A stretch of 22,529 nucleotides of DNA from a virus, in the IMG/VR virus record IMGVR_UViG_3300033153_001843, positions 1-22,529 of that record; one strand, written 5' to 3'. Below are positions 5,490-11,574 of the stretch, piece by piece. The translations under genes and the position numbers were made by a program. The notes under the pieces were generated by a model. That model made no database searches and had not been told where the DNA came from. It was given only the letters and a program-made list of their open reading frames with translations. Numbering within the stretch: position 1 is the first letter of the stretch; every line of letters starts with the position of its first letter.

Positions 5490-6182
5490 ATGGATAGATA
5501 CGTAGCATACTATAGGGTTTCCACTAAGAGACAGGGGGAGTCAGGTCTTGGTCTTGAGGCTCAGGTTAGAATGGTTGAAGGTTACGCCAGGAACGGTGTC
5601 ATCATCAAGGAGTTCACTGAGAAGGAGACAGGAACATCGAAACGTGAACGACCTATACTCGCAGAGGCTATCGAGATGTGTAAGGAGACAGGAGCCAAGC
5701 TACTGATAGCCAAGTTAGACAGACTTGCGAGGGACGTACACTTCATATCGAGCCTGAGTAGAACTGGTGTTGACTTCGTTTGTTGCGATAATCCAAACGC
5801 TAACAAGCTGACTATCAATCTATTAGCCTCTGTTGCGGAGAACGAGGCTGAGGCTATATCTTCAAGAACAAAGGCAGGTCTTGGCTCTATCAAGGAGAGG
5901 ATAAAGAAAGATGGTAGCTACGTATCGAGGTCTGGTCGAATGATAACATCTCTTGGGAATCCTGGAAACCTGACAGACGAGGGTAGGAGAAAGGGCGGAG
6001 ATGTAATCAGTCAGAGATTCAAGAACAATCGCAATACGAGGATGGCACGACCATACGCAATGGAGCTGAGAGGCAGAGGTCTGGAGCTTAAAGAGATAGC
6101 TGAAAAGCTGAATAGTAACGGATTCATCACGGCTACTGGCAGACAGTTCAACAAGTATAGCGTACATAAACTGATAAAGTAA
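5490..6182 (+). CDS. Small serine recombinase (resolvase/invertase type)
   Basis: A DNA recombinase of the resolvase/invertase superfamily (230 aa). The start MDRYVAYYRVSTKRQ carries the catalytic serine at residue 11 in the typical YxRVST motif. The block KLDRLARDVHF (about residues 75-86) is the conserved arginine region of the catalytic domain, and residues about 100-130 (NLLASVAENEAEAISSRTKA) match the long E helix. The C-terminal 50 residues (ELKEIAEKLNSNGFITATGR) form a helix-turn-helix of the 'Recombinase' type. The length fits small serine recombinases and lacks the zinc and coiled-coil regions of large serine integrases. It could resolve multimers, invert a segment or integrate the phage; no crossover sites are recognised. 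Its stop overlaps the next ATG (TAATG). Confidence 0.93.
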   Translation: MDRYVAYYRVSTKRQGESGLGLEAQVRMVEGYARNGVIIKEFTEKETGTSKRERPILAEAIEMCKETGAKLLIAKLDRLARDVHFISSLSRTGVDFVCCDNPNANKLTINLLASVAENEAEAISSRTKAGLGSIKERIKKDGSYVSRSGRMITSLGNPGNLTDEGRRKGGDVISQRFKNNRNTRMARPYAMELRGRGLELKEIAEKLNSNGFITATGRQFNKYSVHKLIK

Positions 6183-6397
6183 TGTGGCGGATATTTGGAA
6201 TTACATTGTTTGTGGCTCTGTCCTGTTACTTTCTACAAGGATACGACAGGAACATAAACACCTTCTCCAGGAGGGTTTCCATACACTTCAGATACAGGTG
6301 GATGAGCAGAAGATGGAGGATTTTGGACAGGGTTTTATTCAACGTACTGATGATTTTTTTAATAGTAACATACATAAAAACAGTAATGACATGGTAA
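6182..6397 (+). CDS. Two-span membrane protein (71 aa)
   Basis: ATG 6182 overlaps the recombinase stop (TAATG). The product has two hydrophobic helices, residues about 4-19 (IFGITLFVALSCYFLQ) and 51-66 (RVLFNVLMIFLIVTYI), separated by a very basic loop (RRVSIHFRYRWMSRRWR), which predicts both ends in the periplasm or a tight cytoplasmic loop. No family is recognised. A longer overlapping frame with a GTG start at 6184 is rejected in favour of this one because this frame encodes clear membrane segments and fits both neighbours. It overlaps the next gene by 7 bases. Confidence 0.65.
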   Translation: MWRIFGITLFVALSCYFLQGYDRNINTFSRRVSIHFRYRWMSRRWRILDRVLFNVLMIFLIVTYIKTVMTW

Positions 6398-6594
6398 GAG
6401 AAAAAGAACTGATAGAGATGGGGTTCGAGAGGGATTACCCTCTGTACAAGATGGGAGACATAACCCTGTACGCATACGATGACGATGACAGGCTCGATGT
6501 GTACTATATGATAGGAAAGCTTCCGCACGACAATTCAATAAGAGTAAGAACAATAGAACAACTAAAACAACTGATAGATGAAAGGAAAGGTTAA
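6391..6594 (+). CDS. Hypothetical protein (67 aa)
   Basis: The product starts MVREKELIEMGFERDYPLYK and has two strands plus a C-terminal helix (RTIEQLKQLIDERKG). The frame is open back to a GTG at 6184, but ATG 6391 is preferred since it overlaps the stop of the membrane-protein gene by only 7 bases, in line with the packing here. It overlaps the next start by 17 bases. No family is recognised. Confidence 0.65.
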   Translation: MVREKELIEMGFERDYPLYKMGDITLYAYDDDDRLDVYYMIGKLPHDNSIRVRTIEQLKQLIDERKG

Positions 6595-6796
6595 GGTAAT
6601 AGTAAGGGTTTCGGAAGAACACCCTGACGCTGAGATATTCAAATGCCTGGGAGGAAAGGTAGTGATGAAGGTTAAGGACTACGACTACGCATACGAGTTT
6701 GCGATGACAATGCTTAACTTGCGTGAATCTGAAATGTTTGAACACGGAGACTTAATGTTCTTCAATAAGGGAATACTAATAGAGATAGATAGATGA
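6578..6796 (+). CDS. Hypothetical protein (72 aa)
   Basis: The product starts MKGKVKVIVRVSEEHPDAEI and looks alpha/beta, with a helix DYAYEFAMTMLNLRESEMF in the second half. No family is recognised. It overlaps both neighbours (17 bases upstream; ATGA at 6793-6796 downstream), which indicates a translationally coupled run from the recombinase onward. Confidence 0.65.
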   Translation: MKGKVKVIVRVSEEHPDAEIFKCLGGKVVMKVKDYDYAYEFAMTMLNLRESEMFEHGDLMFFNKGILIEIDR

Positions 6797-7209
6797 AAAA
6801 GGAAGAGAAGGAAGCGATTATTGACATACTTACAAAGTGGAAGGATATGATAGGTGTTGATGGCAGGAGCGTTGACATATTGATAGACAGAGTTAATCAG
6901 ATATACATTCCAGAGCCGATAGACATACAGGAAGTAGATGTCATCAAGGCAGACATAGTGAATATGTGTAATCAGATAAAGTATGATGTCAAGCAGAACA
7001 AAGTTCGTGGGATTGATAACACTACTAAAAGGATGGCAATCTACAAGGCTTCTGAGATAAAGTATGGCAGAACTTCAAGTATGGAGTGTGCGGTTAAAGA
7101 GTTCTTCGACAAGGATAGAACCACACTACTCTATTGGAGAAATAAATCAGATGACCTTATCGATGTAAAAGACCCTATGTTCGTAAGGTATGTTAACGAG
7201 TTAATTTAA
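6793..7209 (+). CDS. DnaA domain IV-like DNA-binding protein (138 aa)
   Basis: The N-terminal 50 residues are helical and acidic. The rest resembles the C-terminal DNA-binding domain of the bacterial replication initiator DnaA: IVNMCNQIKYDVKQNKVRGI, then KRMAIYKASEIKYGRTSSME and EFFDKDRTTLLYWRNK (residues 104-118), which parallels the DnaA signature 'fGgRDHtTVlha'. Stand-alone domain IV proteins are known from phages and may bind DnaA-box-like sites or compete with host DnaA. No ATPase domain is present. The exact signature residues differ (KDRTT in place of RDHTT), so the match is by pattern only. It overlaps the previous gene as ATGA and is followed by an ACC-type junction. Confidence 0.55.
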   Translation: MKKEEKEAIIDILTKWKDMIGVDGRSVDILIDRVNQIYIPEPIDIQEVDVIKADIVNMCNQIKYDVKQNKVRGIDNTTKRMAIYKASEIKYGRTSSMECAVKEFFDKDRTTLLYWRNKSDDLIDVKDPMFVRYVNELI

Positions 7210-7227
7210 ACCAAAACAAATAGCGAT

Positions 7228-7638
7228 ATGAAAAACAAAATAGAAACAATATTGGACGAAGCAAGGTACAATGGGCTACCTACACACATAGTAGCTGAAC
7301 AGCTATTGGATTTATTTAGTGTTAATCAACAACAGAACGAGCAGAAATCACAGAGCAGCGAGGTTGATTATCAAAAGATGTTTGCTAATTGCAAGTTGCC
7401 GAATGAACAACTACAGAGCAGTAACATTGATATGTCGGATTGGCATTTTTGCAAAGTTTACGGATTCAGAGAAGGCGTTGACAAATGTTCAGGATGCGAC
7501 CAAGACAAGGTGAGGGAGGCGTTGCAAGACTGTAAGGAAACACTCGGAATATTGATAAACATGGGGGTTGATTCAGACACGGTTAAGAACTCCTACGAGA
7601 ACGCAGAAAAAGCATTGAACCAAAAACAAGTAAGATGA
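7228..7638 (+). CDS. Cys-containing hypothetical protein (136 aa)
   Basis: The N-terminus is a helical pair (MKNKIETILDEARYNGLPTH, then VAEQLLDLFSV), followed by a Gln/Ser-rich linker (about residues 32-47), a central part with Cys residues including KCSGC, and a C-terminal helical domain (KVREALQDCKETLGILINMG) that resembles a short domain found at the ends of many phage hypothetical proteins. The modular make-up suggests shuffling. The stop overlaps the next ATG (7635). The start follows a TAAACCAAAACAAATAG leader. Confidence 0.65.
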   Translation: MKNKIETILDEARYNGLPTHIVAEQLLDLFSVNQQQNEQKSQSSEVDYQKMFANCKLPNEQLQSSNIDMSDWHFCKVYGFREGVDKCSGCDQDKVREALQDCKETLGILINMGVDSDTVKNSYENAEKALNQKQVR

Positions 7639-7766
7639 AACGCTATCAGATAAGACGCTGGGATAAGCGCAACACATTACGATTCAAGAAGTATGCATAC
7701 CCTATGTGGTTTATGATGAACGTAATGACGGTAATGTTAATATACACAATGACTAATATAAATTAA
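7635..7766 (+). CDS. Micro membrane protein (43 aa)
   Basis: ATG 7635 overlaps the previous stop (ATGA) and TAA is at 7764-7766, one base before the next ATG. The product is very basic at the start (MKRYQIRRWDKRNTLRFKKY) and then hydrophobic and Met-rich from about residue 22 to 40 (YPMWFMMNVMTVMLIYTMT). This is a typical single-span protein with the N-terminus in the cytoplasm by the positive-inside rule. No family is recognised. Confidence 0.6.
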   Translation: MKRYQIRRWDKRNTLRFKKYAYPMWFMMNVMTVMLIYTMTNIN

Positions 7767-7767
7767 G

Positions 7768-8043
7768 ATGACAGAAAAAGAAGCAGACAAGTTACTATCG
7801 GAAGTGATAAGAGGAATGGTTGATTTAGGGATGCACGGACAGGAACATCTTCACGACACTCCACTAAACGTGATATTCTTAGGAGTATCAACAGCTATAT
7901 TCTCAGCAGGTGGACCGAAGGATGACGATGACATGAAGGATGCCTCAATAGATTTGCTGGAGGCTCTTGCCGCAGTAATCAACTCCTCCAGGCTTATGAA
8001 GGAGATTGACATACAGAATCAGATAAACGACCTATTAGAATAA
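7768..8043 (+). CDS. Hypothetical protein (91 aa)
   Basis: The product starts MTEKEADKLLSEVIRGMVDL and is mainly helical, with a less polar centre (LNVIFLGVSTAIFSAGG) that is too short and broken for a sure membrane span, an acidic stretch PKDDDDMKD and a C-terminal helix. No family is recognised. It is the last small early gene before the leader region of the replication module, and a -7 box lies 5 bases after its stop. Confidence 0.65.
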   Translation: MTEKEADKLLSEVIRGMVDLGMHGQEHLHDTPLNVIFLGVSTAIFSAGGPKDDDDMKDASIDLLEALAAVINSSRLMKEIDIQNQINDLLE

Positions 8044-8047
8044 TTCG

Positions 8048-8055
8048 TATCTTTG
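8048..8055 (+). promoter_or_regulatory. Bacteroidota-type -7 promoter box
   Basis: TATCTTTG matches the Bacteroidota -7 consensus TAnnTTTG exactly. The same 12 bases, TTCGTATCTTTG, occur on the other strand in front of the gene starting at 14664. No clear TTTG is found about 20 bases upstream, so the -33 element is weak or absent. A transcript from here would begin near 8060 and carry the two hairpins and the leader ORF. Confidence 0.6.
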
Positions 8056-8059
8056 GGCA

Positions 8060-8081
8060 TCTGCTACGGCAATTTAGCAGA
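8060..8081 (+). promoter_or_regulatory. Leader stem-loop at the 5' end of the replication transcript
   Basis: TCTGCTA (8060-8066) pairs perfectly with TAGCAGA (8075-8081) around an 8-base loop. It starts where a transcript from the -7 box at 8048 would begin, so it would be the very 5' end of the mRNA and could protect it or act in regulation. Confidence 0.6.
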
Positions 8082-8099
8082 CACTTATAATCTTAGGAA

Positions 8100-8201
8100 A
8101 TGAAAAAGATTCTTACATCTGGGGATAAAACTACGACTGCGCCACCTGAGAGCCTGTTAGTAGGGTGTTGCCGCACCTCCCCTACCTTTTTACATACATA
8201 A
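8100..8201 (+). CDS. Possible leader peptide (33 aa) overlapping the attenuator hairpin
   Basis: ATG 8100 opens a frame ending with TAA at 8199-8201 that overlaps the next ATG as TAATG, the same junction used at the recombinase and at two fibre genes. The product starts MKKILTSGDKTTTAPPESLL and contains GCCRTSPTF near its end. Its last third is encoded by the terminator-like hairpin at 8160-8191. It could be a leader peptide whose translation controls read-through into the replication genes, or simply a chance frame. An AGGAA sequence lies just before the ATG. No family is recognised. Confidence 0.4.
   Translation: MKKILTSGDKTTTAPPESLLVGCCRTSPTFLHT
8160..8191 (+). terminator. Intrinsic terminator or attenuator before the replication module
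   Basis: GTAGGG (8160-8165) pairs with CCCTAC (8180-8185), with a further GTG/CAC pairing possible inside, and is followed by CTTTTTA. This has the stem and U-run of a rho-independent terminator. It lies 9 bases before the start of the replication gene, so it would act as an attenuator on transcripts from 8048 and end read-through from the small early genes. Confidence 0.6.
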
Positions 8202-9025
8202 TGGCTAAGAGATTTACAGACACTGACAAGTGGAAGAAGCCCTTTATTAGGGGCTTGGAAGCACCTTACAAACTACTGTGGTTTTATATACTTGATGACT
8301 GCGATCATGCAGGTATTTGGATTGTTGATTTAGAAATAGCATCTATACGTTGTGGTCATACATTTAACGAGAGGGATGTACTTAAAATATTCAACGGTCA
8401 GGTTGATGTTGTAAGGAAAGGAGAGCTATGGTTTATCAGAGACTTCATAGACTTTCAGTACGGAACATTGAACCCAGAGAATAGGGCGCACAAGTCTGTT
8501 TTAGATAGACTAAAGAAATACAAAATTAAGCCCCTTATAAGCCCCTTACAAGGAGCTAAGGATAAAGATAAAGATACAGACATAGATAAAGAGAAAAGAA
8601 AAGAGCAGTTTGAAAACTTTTGGGATCTGTATGATAATCGAAAGGATAAGCAGAAGGCAAAGAGTCTTTGGATGAAGCTTTCAGAAGATGACATCAATCT
8701 AATCAGAAAGACAATCAATCGGTACCTGGCTGAGACTCCTGACAAGAAGTTTAGGAAGCATCCATCTACCTACTTGAACCAAAAGACTTGGCTTGACTAT
8801 GTTCGAGCAGATGGAAAGGTAGATGAGGCTATACCGATAGTTGAGCCTGGGTGGGTGTATGTAGGACTGTCTGAGGCTTATGATATTATCCGTGATCAAA
8901 ACTCTGTTAGCCTGTCCGAGAAAGAGGCAATAGGTGCAGGAGATGATTACGTCAGGAAGATGATGAACATAAACCCATCGTACAAGAATGTAGGTAAGGG
9001 TTGGAAATACAAATCAGTTAATTAA
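8201..9025 (+). CDS. Replisome organiser / replication initiation-like protein (274 aa)
   Basis: Residues 1-100 (MAKRFTDTDKWKKPFIRGLE, then YKLLWFYILDDCDHAGIW) look like the winged-helix N-terminal domain of phage replisome organisers. A low-complexity Lys/Asp linker follows (about residues 124-140). The C-terminal part, FENFWDLYDNRKDKQKAKSL with KHPSTYLNQKTWLDYV, is the small domain often found at the end of phage replication proteins that helps load helicase. ATG 8201 is chosen because it overlaps the leader ORF stop and gives the usual MAKRF start; a codon at 8165 lies inside the terminator hairpin. Repeats inside the gene may mark the origin. The helicase gene lies two genes downstream. 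Confidence 0.75.
   Translation: MAKRFTDTDKWKKPFIRGLEAPYKLLWFYILDDCDHAGIWIVDLEIASIRCGHTFNERDVLKIFNGQVDVVRKGELWFIRDFIDFQYGTLNPENRAHKSVLDRLKKYKIKPLISPLQGAKDKDKDTDIDKEKRKEQFENFWDLYDNRKDKQKAKSLWMKLSEDDINLIRKTINRYLAETPDKKFRKHPSTYLNQKTWLDYVRADGKVDEAIPIVEPGWVYVGLSEAYDIIRDQNSVSLSEKEAIGAGDDYVRKMMNINPSYKNVGKGWKYKSVN
8237..8256 (+). repeat. Inverted AAGCCC repeat inside the initiator gene
   Basis: AAGCCC (8237-8242) and GGGCTT (8251-8256) form an inverted repeat around an 8-base spacer. Read outward on each strand they give AAGCCCTTTAT and AAGCCCCTAAT, close to the tandem units at 8528-8549. It may be part of a set of initiator-binding sites. Confidence 0.55.
8528..8549 (+). repeat. Tandem 11-base repeats (possible iterons)
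   Basis: Two adjacent copies, AAGCCCCTTAT (8528-8538) and AAGCCCCTTAC (8539-8549), differ only in the last base. They are followed by an A-rich purine tract with repeated GATAAA (about 8561-8605). Repeats next to an AT-rich tract inside an initiator gene resemble phage origins such as that in lambda O. The repeats also encode PLISPLQ, so selection at protein level is an alternative. Confidence 0.5.
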
Positions 9026-9454
9026 ATGAATCAAAAAATGAGAACAAGAAAAACATCAAAGGAAGCTTACAGAAACTTGATAGACAGTGGAGTGTTGGCG
9101 GAAAAGAATAGTATCGTCTACAAGCACCTATTCTTGAACGGAGCAACAACACAGAAAAAAACAGAAAGGTTTTTTAATGACAGAACTTACACGCTTAGAC
9201 CAAGGTTTGCTCAGTTAGAGAAAATGGGTTTAATAGAAGCTATAGGAGAAGAAGAATGCTCTGAAACAGGAAGGAAGAATACACTTTGGGATGTAACAAG
9301 TAGGGTTCAGCCATTAGAATTAAACAAAACATCTAAAACCAAGAAAGATAGAGTCAAAGATGCCGTAGACTCAATGAGAGATTTATATTTCAAAAGGCAC
9401 ACATCTTCCGATGAAGACTGGAAAGAGGTGGTCAATTTAATTAAGGCTATATGA
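9026..9454 (+). CDS. Winged-helix-like DNA-binding protein (142 aa)
   Basis: The central part (YTLRPRFAQLEKMGLIEAIG, then TGRKNTLWDVT) reads as recognition helix, short strand-turn-strand wing and second strand, the layout of a winged helix; the residues before it (SGVLAEKNSIVYKHLF) fit the first helices. The C-terminal 45 residues are basic and helical (SKTKKDRVKDAVDSMRDLYF). Such proteins are common beside phage helicase genes and may act as regulator or helicase partner. The start is directly after the initiator stop and the gene overlaps the helicase gene as ATGA (9451-9454). No specific family is named. Confidence 0.6.
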   Translation: MNQKMRTRKTSKEAYRNLIDSGVLAEKNSIVYKHLFLNGATTQKKTERFFNDRTYTLRPRFAQLEKMGLIEAIGEEECSETGRKNTLWDVTSRVQPLELNKTSKTKKDRVKDAVDSMRDLYFKRHTSSDEDWKEVVNLIKAI

Positions 9455-11316
9455 AAGAACTGTTTGAAAGGGAGATAAGCATTTACGAGAGTCTGTTCGA
9501 TGTAGACTCTTCGCATACGATTACTGTTGGTCAGGCTCTTAACCGAATCAAGAAAGGAAAGAGCAAGGAGAAGGTTGACCAGATACGTAGACTTGGCTCT
9601 GGAAAGGAACGTGATAGTGTTAAGAAGAGCTTGCCATCTCCATTGTTCTCTGGCGTGTTCAAGTCTCGTAACGACAACAACATCATCTCCTACACAGGCT
9701 TGATATGTTTGGACTTTGACCACTGTAAGATTTCGGATAAGATAGCCAAGCTGAAGAAGAACAAGTACGTGATTGCGTGTTGGGTTTCTCCAAGTGGTAG
9801 CGGTGTAAAGGCGTTGGTAGAAGTGTCTGAACCCGAAAGGCACATCGAACACTTTGATGCTATGCTTGAGGACTTTGAAGACCTTGACCCTACAGGTAGG
9901 AATCTGAGTCGTGTATGTTTCGAGAGTTACGACCCTAACATCTACATTGCTCGTAAGTGGGAAGTGTACGACAGGTTCGTTGAGAAAGTGTATGAAGCTA
10001 CTCCTGTCAACGTAACAACCGACAACACCATCTACGAGAAGCTAAAGAAGTGGATGATTAACAAGGGCGAGGGATTCTTTGAAGGTAACAGAAACAACTT
10101 CGTATTCAAACTTACTTGTGGATGTCTGAGGTTTGGACTGACCAAAGATGAAATACGTAACCCTATGATCGGAGACTTCTGCGGAGGTTCGTTCACTGTA
10201 AAGGAGCTGGACGTTATTCTCAACTCTGTCTACAGAAACTACGTGGCTGATTTTGGAACCGCTGAGTTTACTGAGGACGATAGGCTCATACATACAGTCA
10301 CAAGGGAGAGTATTGAGGCGCAACTTGAATCTTTGGATGGACCGCTTGAGGATGTAATCTATCTGAACGACATCTTTGCCGATATGCTGAAAGACTTTCA
10401 CTCTGGTAATCAGAAGGGAGAGACAACCCACTTCAACGGAATAGACGAAAGGTTCAGATGGTCAAGGGGAGAGATAACAATCGTAGGTGGTATCGGGAAC
10501 TTCGGTAAGTCTACGATGATGCTACAGCTTATGCTTATGAAGTCTTTGATGGATGGCTACAGGTGGGCTATATTCTCACCCGAACAGTATCCTCCTAAGT
10601 TCTTCTACAATCAGTTGATTCACGCTATGGTAGGAAAGTCACCCTACAAACACCATCAGAATCAGATGTCTGAGGATGAGTATCGCCAGGCGGCAGAGAA
10701 ACTGAACGATAAGTTCTACTTCATCTACCCTGAGAAGGAGATGCCGAGCCAAGAGTATATCAACCGAAAGTTTGTGGAGACAATGATAAAGCACAACATC
10801 GATGGATGTATGATAGACCCATTCAATGCTATCTACAGAGACAGAAGCACCCGAATGCGTGACGATCAGTTCTTGGAAGATTTCTTCAGAGTTCAGAAGA
10901 AGTTTGCGTTGGAGAACAATGTCTACATGGTAATCGTAGCTCACCCTAACAGTAACATACAGAAGGACGAGAGAACGGGAGACTATAAGACTCCAAGGGT
11001 TTACGACTTCGCAGGTGGCGCAATGTGGAACAACAAGGCAGACAACATCATCATGTTCCACCGACCATTCTACAACTCACAACCACAAGACTCTACATCT
11101 CTTTTTATCTCTCAGAAGATTAAGAAGAAAGAGCTGAACGGAACTACAGGAGACTGTGTGTTGACCTACGATGTGATGAAGGGCAGGTTCTATGACGATG
11201 GAATGAATCCATTGGAACTTGACAAGCATGAGTACGTTGTGAATAGCGAAGCGATGCGTCAGGCGAGGATGCCATACGCTGATGATGATGATGACTTAGA
11301 AGAAGTTCCATTTTAA
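9451..11316 (+). CDS. Primase-polymerase/DnaB-like helicase fusion (621 aa)
   Basis: A bifunctional replication enzyme. Residues about 60-175 match the BT4734/VirE-N type primase-polymerase domain: LDFD (acidic pair D88/D90), SPSGSGVK (113-120) and a later RVCFESYDPNIY (154-165). Residues about 195-265 (GNRNNFVFKLTCGCLRFGL) look like a primase C-terminal linker domain. The C-terminal half is a RecA-fold replicative helicase: Walker A GIGNFGKST (347-355), SPEQ with catalytic E378, Walker B MIDP (D456), VIVAHPN (494-500), and GGAMWNNKADNIIMFHR, the sensor block seen in DnaB and T7 gp4. The last residues, DDDDDLEEVPF, resemble the acidic tip of SSB. It unwinds and primes the phage fork. Upstream overlap is ATGA. 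Confidence 0.88.
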   Translation: MKELFEREISIYESLFDVDSSHTITVGQALNRIKKGKSKEKVDQIRRLGSGKERDSVKKSLPSPLFSGVFKSRNDNNIISYTGLICLDFDHCKISDKIAKLKKNKYVIACWVSPSGSGVKALVEVSEPERHIEHFDAMLEDFEDLDPTGRNLSRVCFESYDPNIYIARKWEVYDRFVEKVYEATPVNVTTDNTIYEKLKKWMINKGEGFFEGNRNNFVFKLTCGCLRFGLTKDEIRNPMIGDFCGGSFTVKELDVILNSVYRNYVADFGTAEFTEDDRLIHTVTRESIEAQLESLDGPLEDVIYLNDIFADMLKDFHSGNQKGETTHFNGIDERFRWSRGEITIVGGIGNFGKSTMMLQLMLMKSLMDGYRWAIFSPEQYPPKFFYNQLIHAMVGKSPYKHHQNQMSEDEYRQAAEKLNDKFYFIYPEKEMPSQEYINRKFVETMIKHNIDGCMIDPFNAIYRDRSTRMRDDQFLEDFFRVQKKFALENNVYMVIVAHPNSNIQKDERTGDYKTPRVYDFAGGAMWNNKADNIIMFHRPFYNSQPQDSTSLFISQKIKKKELNGTTGDCVLTYDVMKGRFYDDGMNPLELDKHEYVVNSEAMRQARMPYADDDDDLEEVPF

Positions 11317-11325
11317 AACAAAGCA

Positions 11326-11574
11326 ATGAATTACAACCAAATACTGAAAGAGTTCGATAGACAAATATGGTGGCAAAAGAAAGCATACAAGCAAGAAGAA
11401 AAATGCCCATCATATTGGAGGAAAATGATATTTGTTGAGTCTCACGACTTAGGTATAGATGATTGGAGAGAAATAAGATCTGGTAATTATTACGATGCAA
11501 GAGACTCTCTGTTCGATGTAAATAGAGATAAATTTATACTGAAGAGGATACTTGAATACAAGAGTAGATTTTAG
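11326..11574 (+). CDS. Hypothetical protein (82 aa)
   Basis: The product starts MNYNQILKEFDRQIWWQKKA and is rich in Trp, Tyr and charged residues, with likely helices and no membrane span or metal motif. No family is recognised. It follows the helicase by 9 bases (AACAAAGCA) and lies within the replication module, so an accessory role in replication is possible by position only. A 40-base space follows with no recognisable signal. Confidence 0.65.
   Translation: MNYNQILKEFDRQIWWQKKAYKQEEKCPSYWRKMIFVESHDLGIDDWREIRSGNYYDARDSLFDVNRDKFILKRILEYKSRF

Noticed and set aside
5628-5642. ACAGGAAC-like sequences inside genes as further copies of the intergenic CAGGAACACA motif
   Set aside because: In coding regions they reflect common Thr-Gly-Thr codons and lack the neighbouring dyad.
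6184-6390. Upstream GTG extension of the gene at 6391
   Set aside because: The region encodes clear membrane spans in the other frame (6182-6397), and ATG 6391 fits the overlap pattern.
3039-7637. Repeated junctions considered as a CRISPR-like array
   Set aside because: The repeats vary in length and are separated by whole genes of different sizes.
9307-9852. Long minus-strand open frame (181 codons) across the winged-helix and primase genes
   Set aside because: It lies antisense to two genes with strong motifs, shows no protein-like composition (odd Leu/Val/His runs) and has no start context.
10639-11061. Minus-strand open frame inside the helicase gene
   Set aside because: It mirrors the helicase codons; the plus-strand product has conserved helicase motifs over the same bases.
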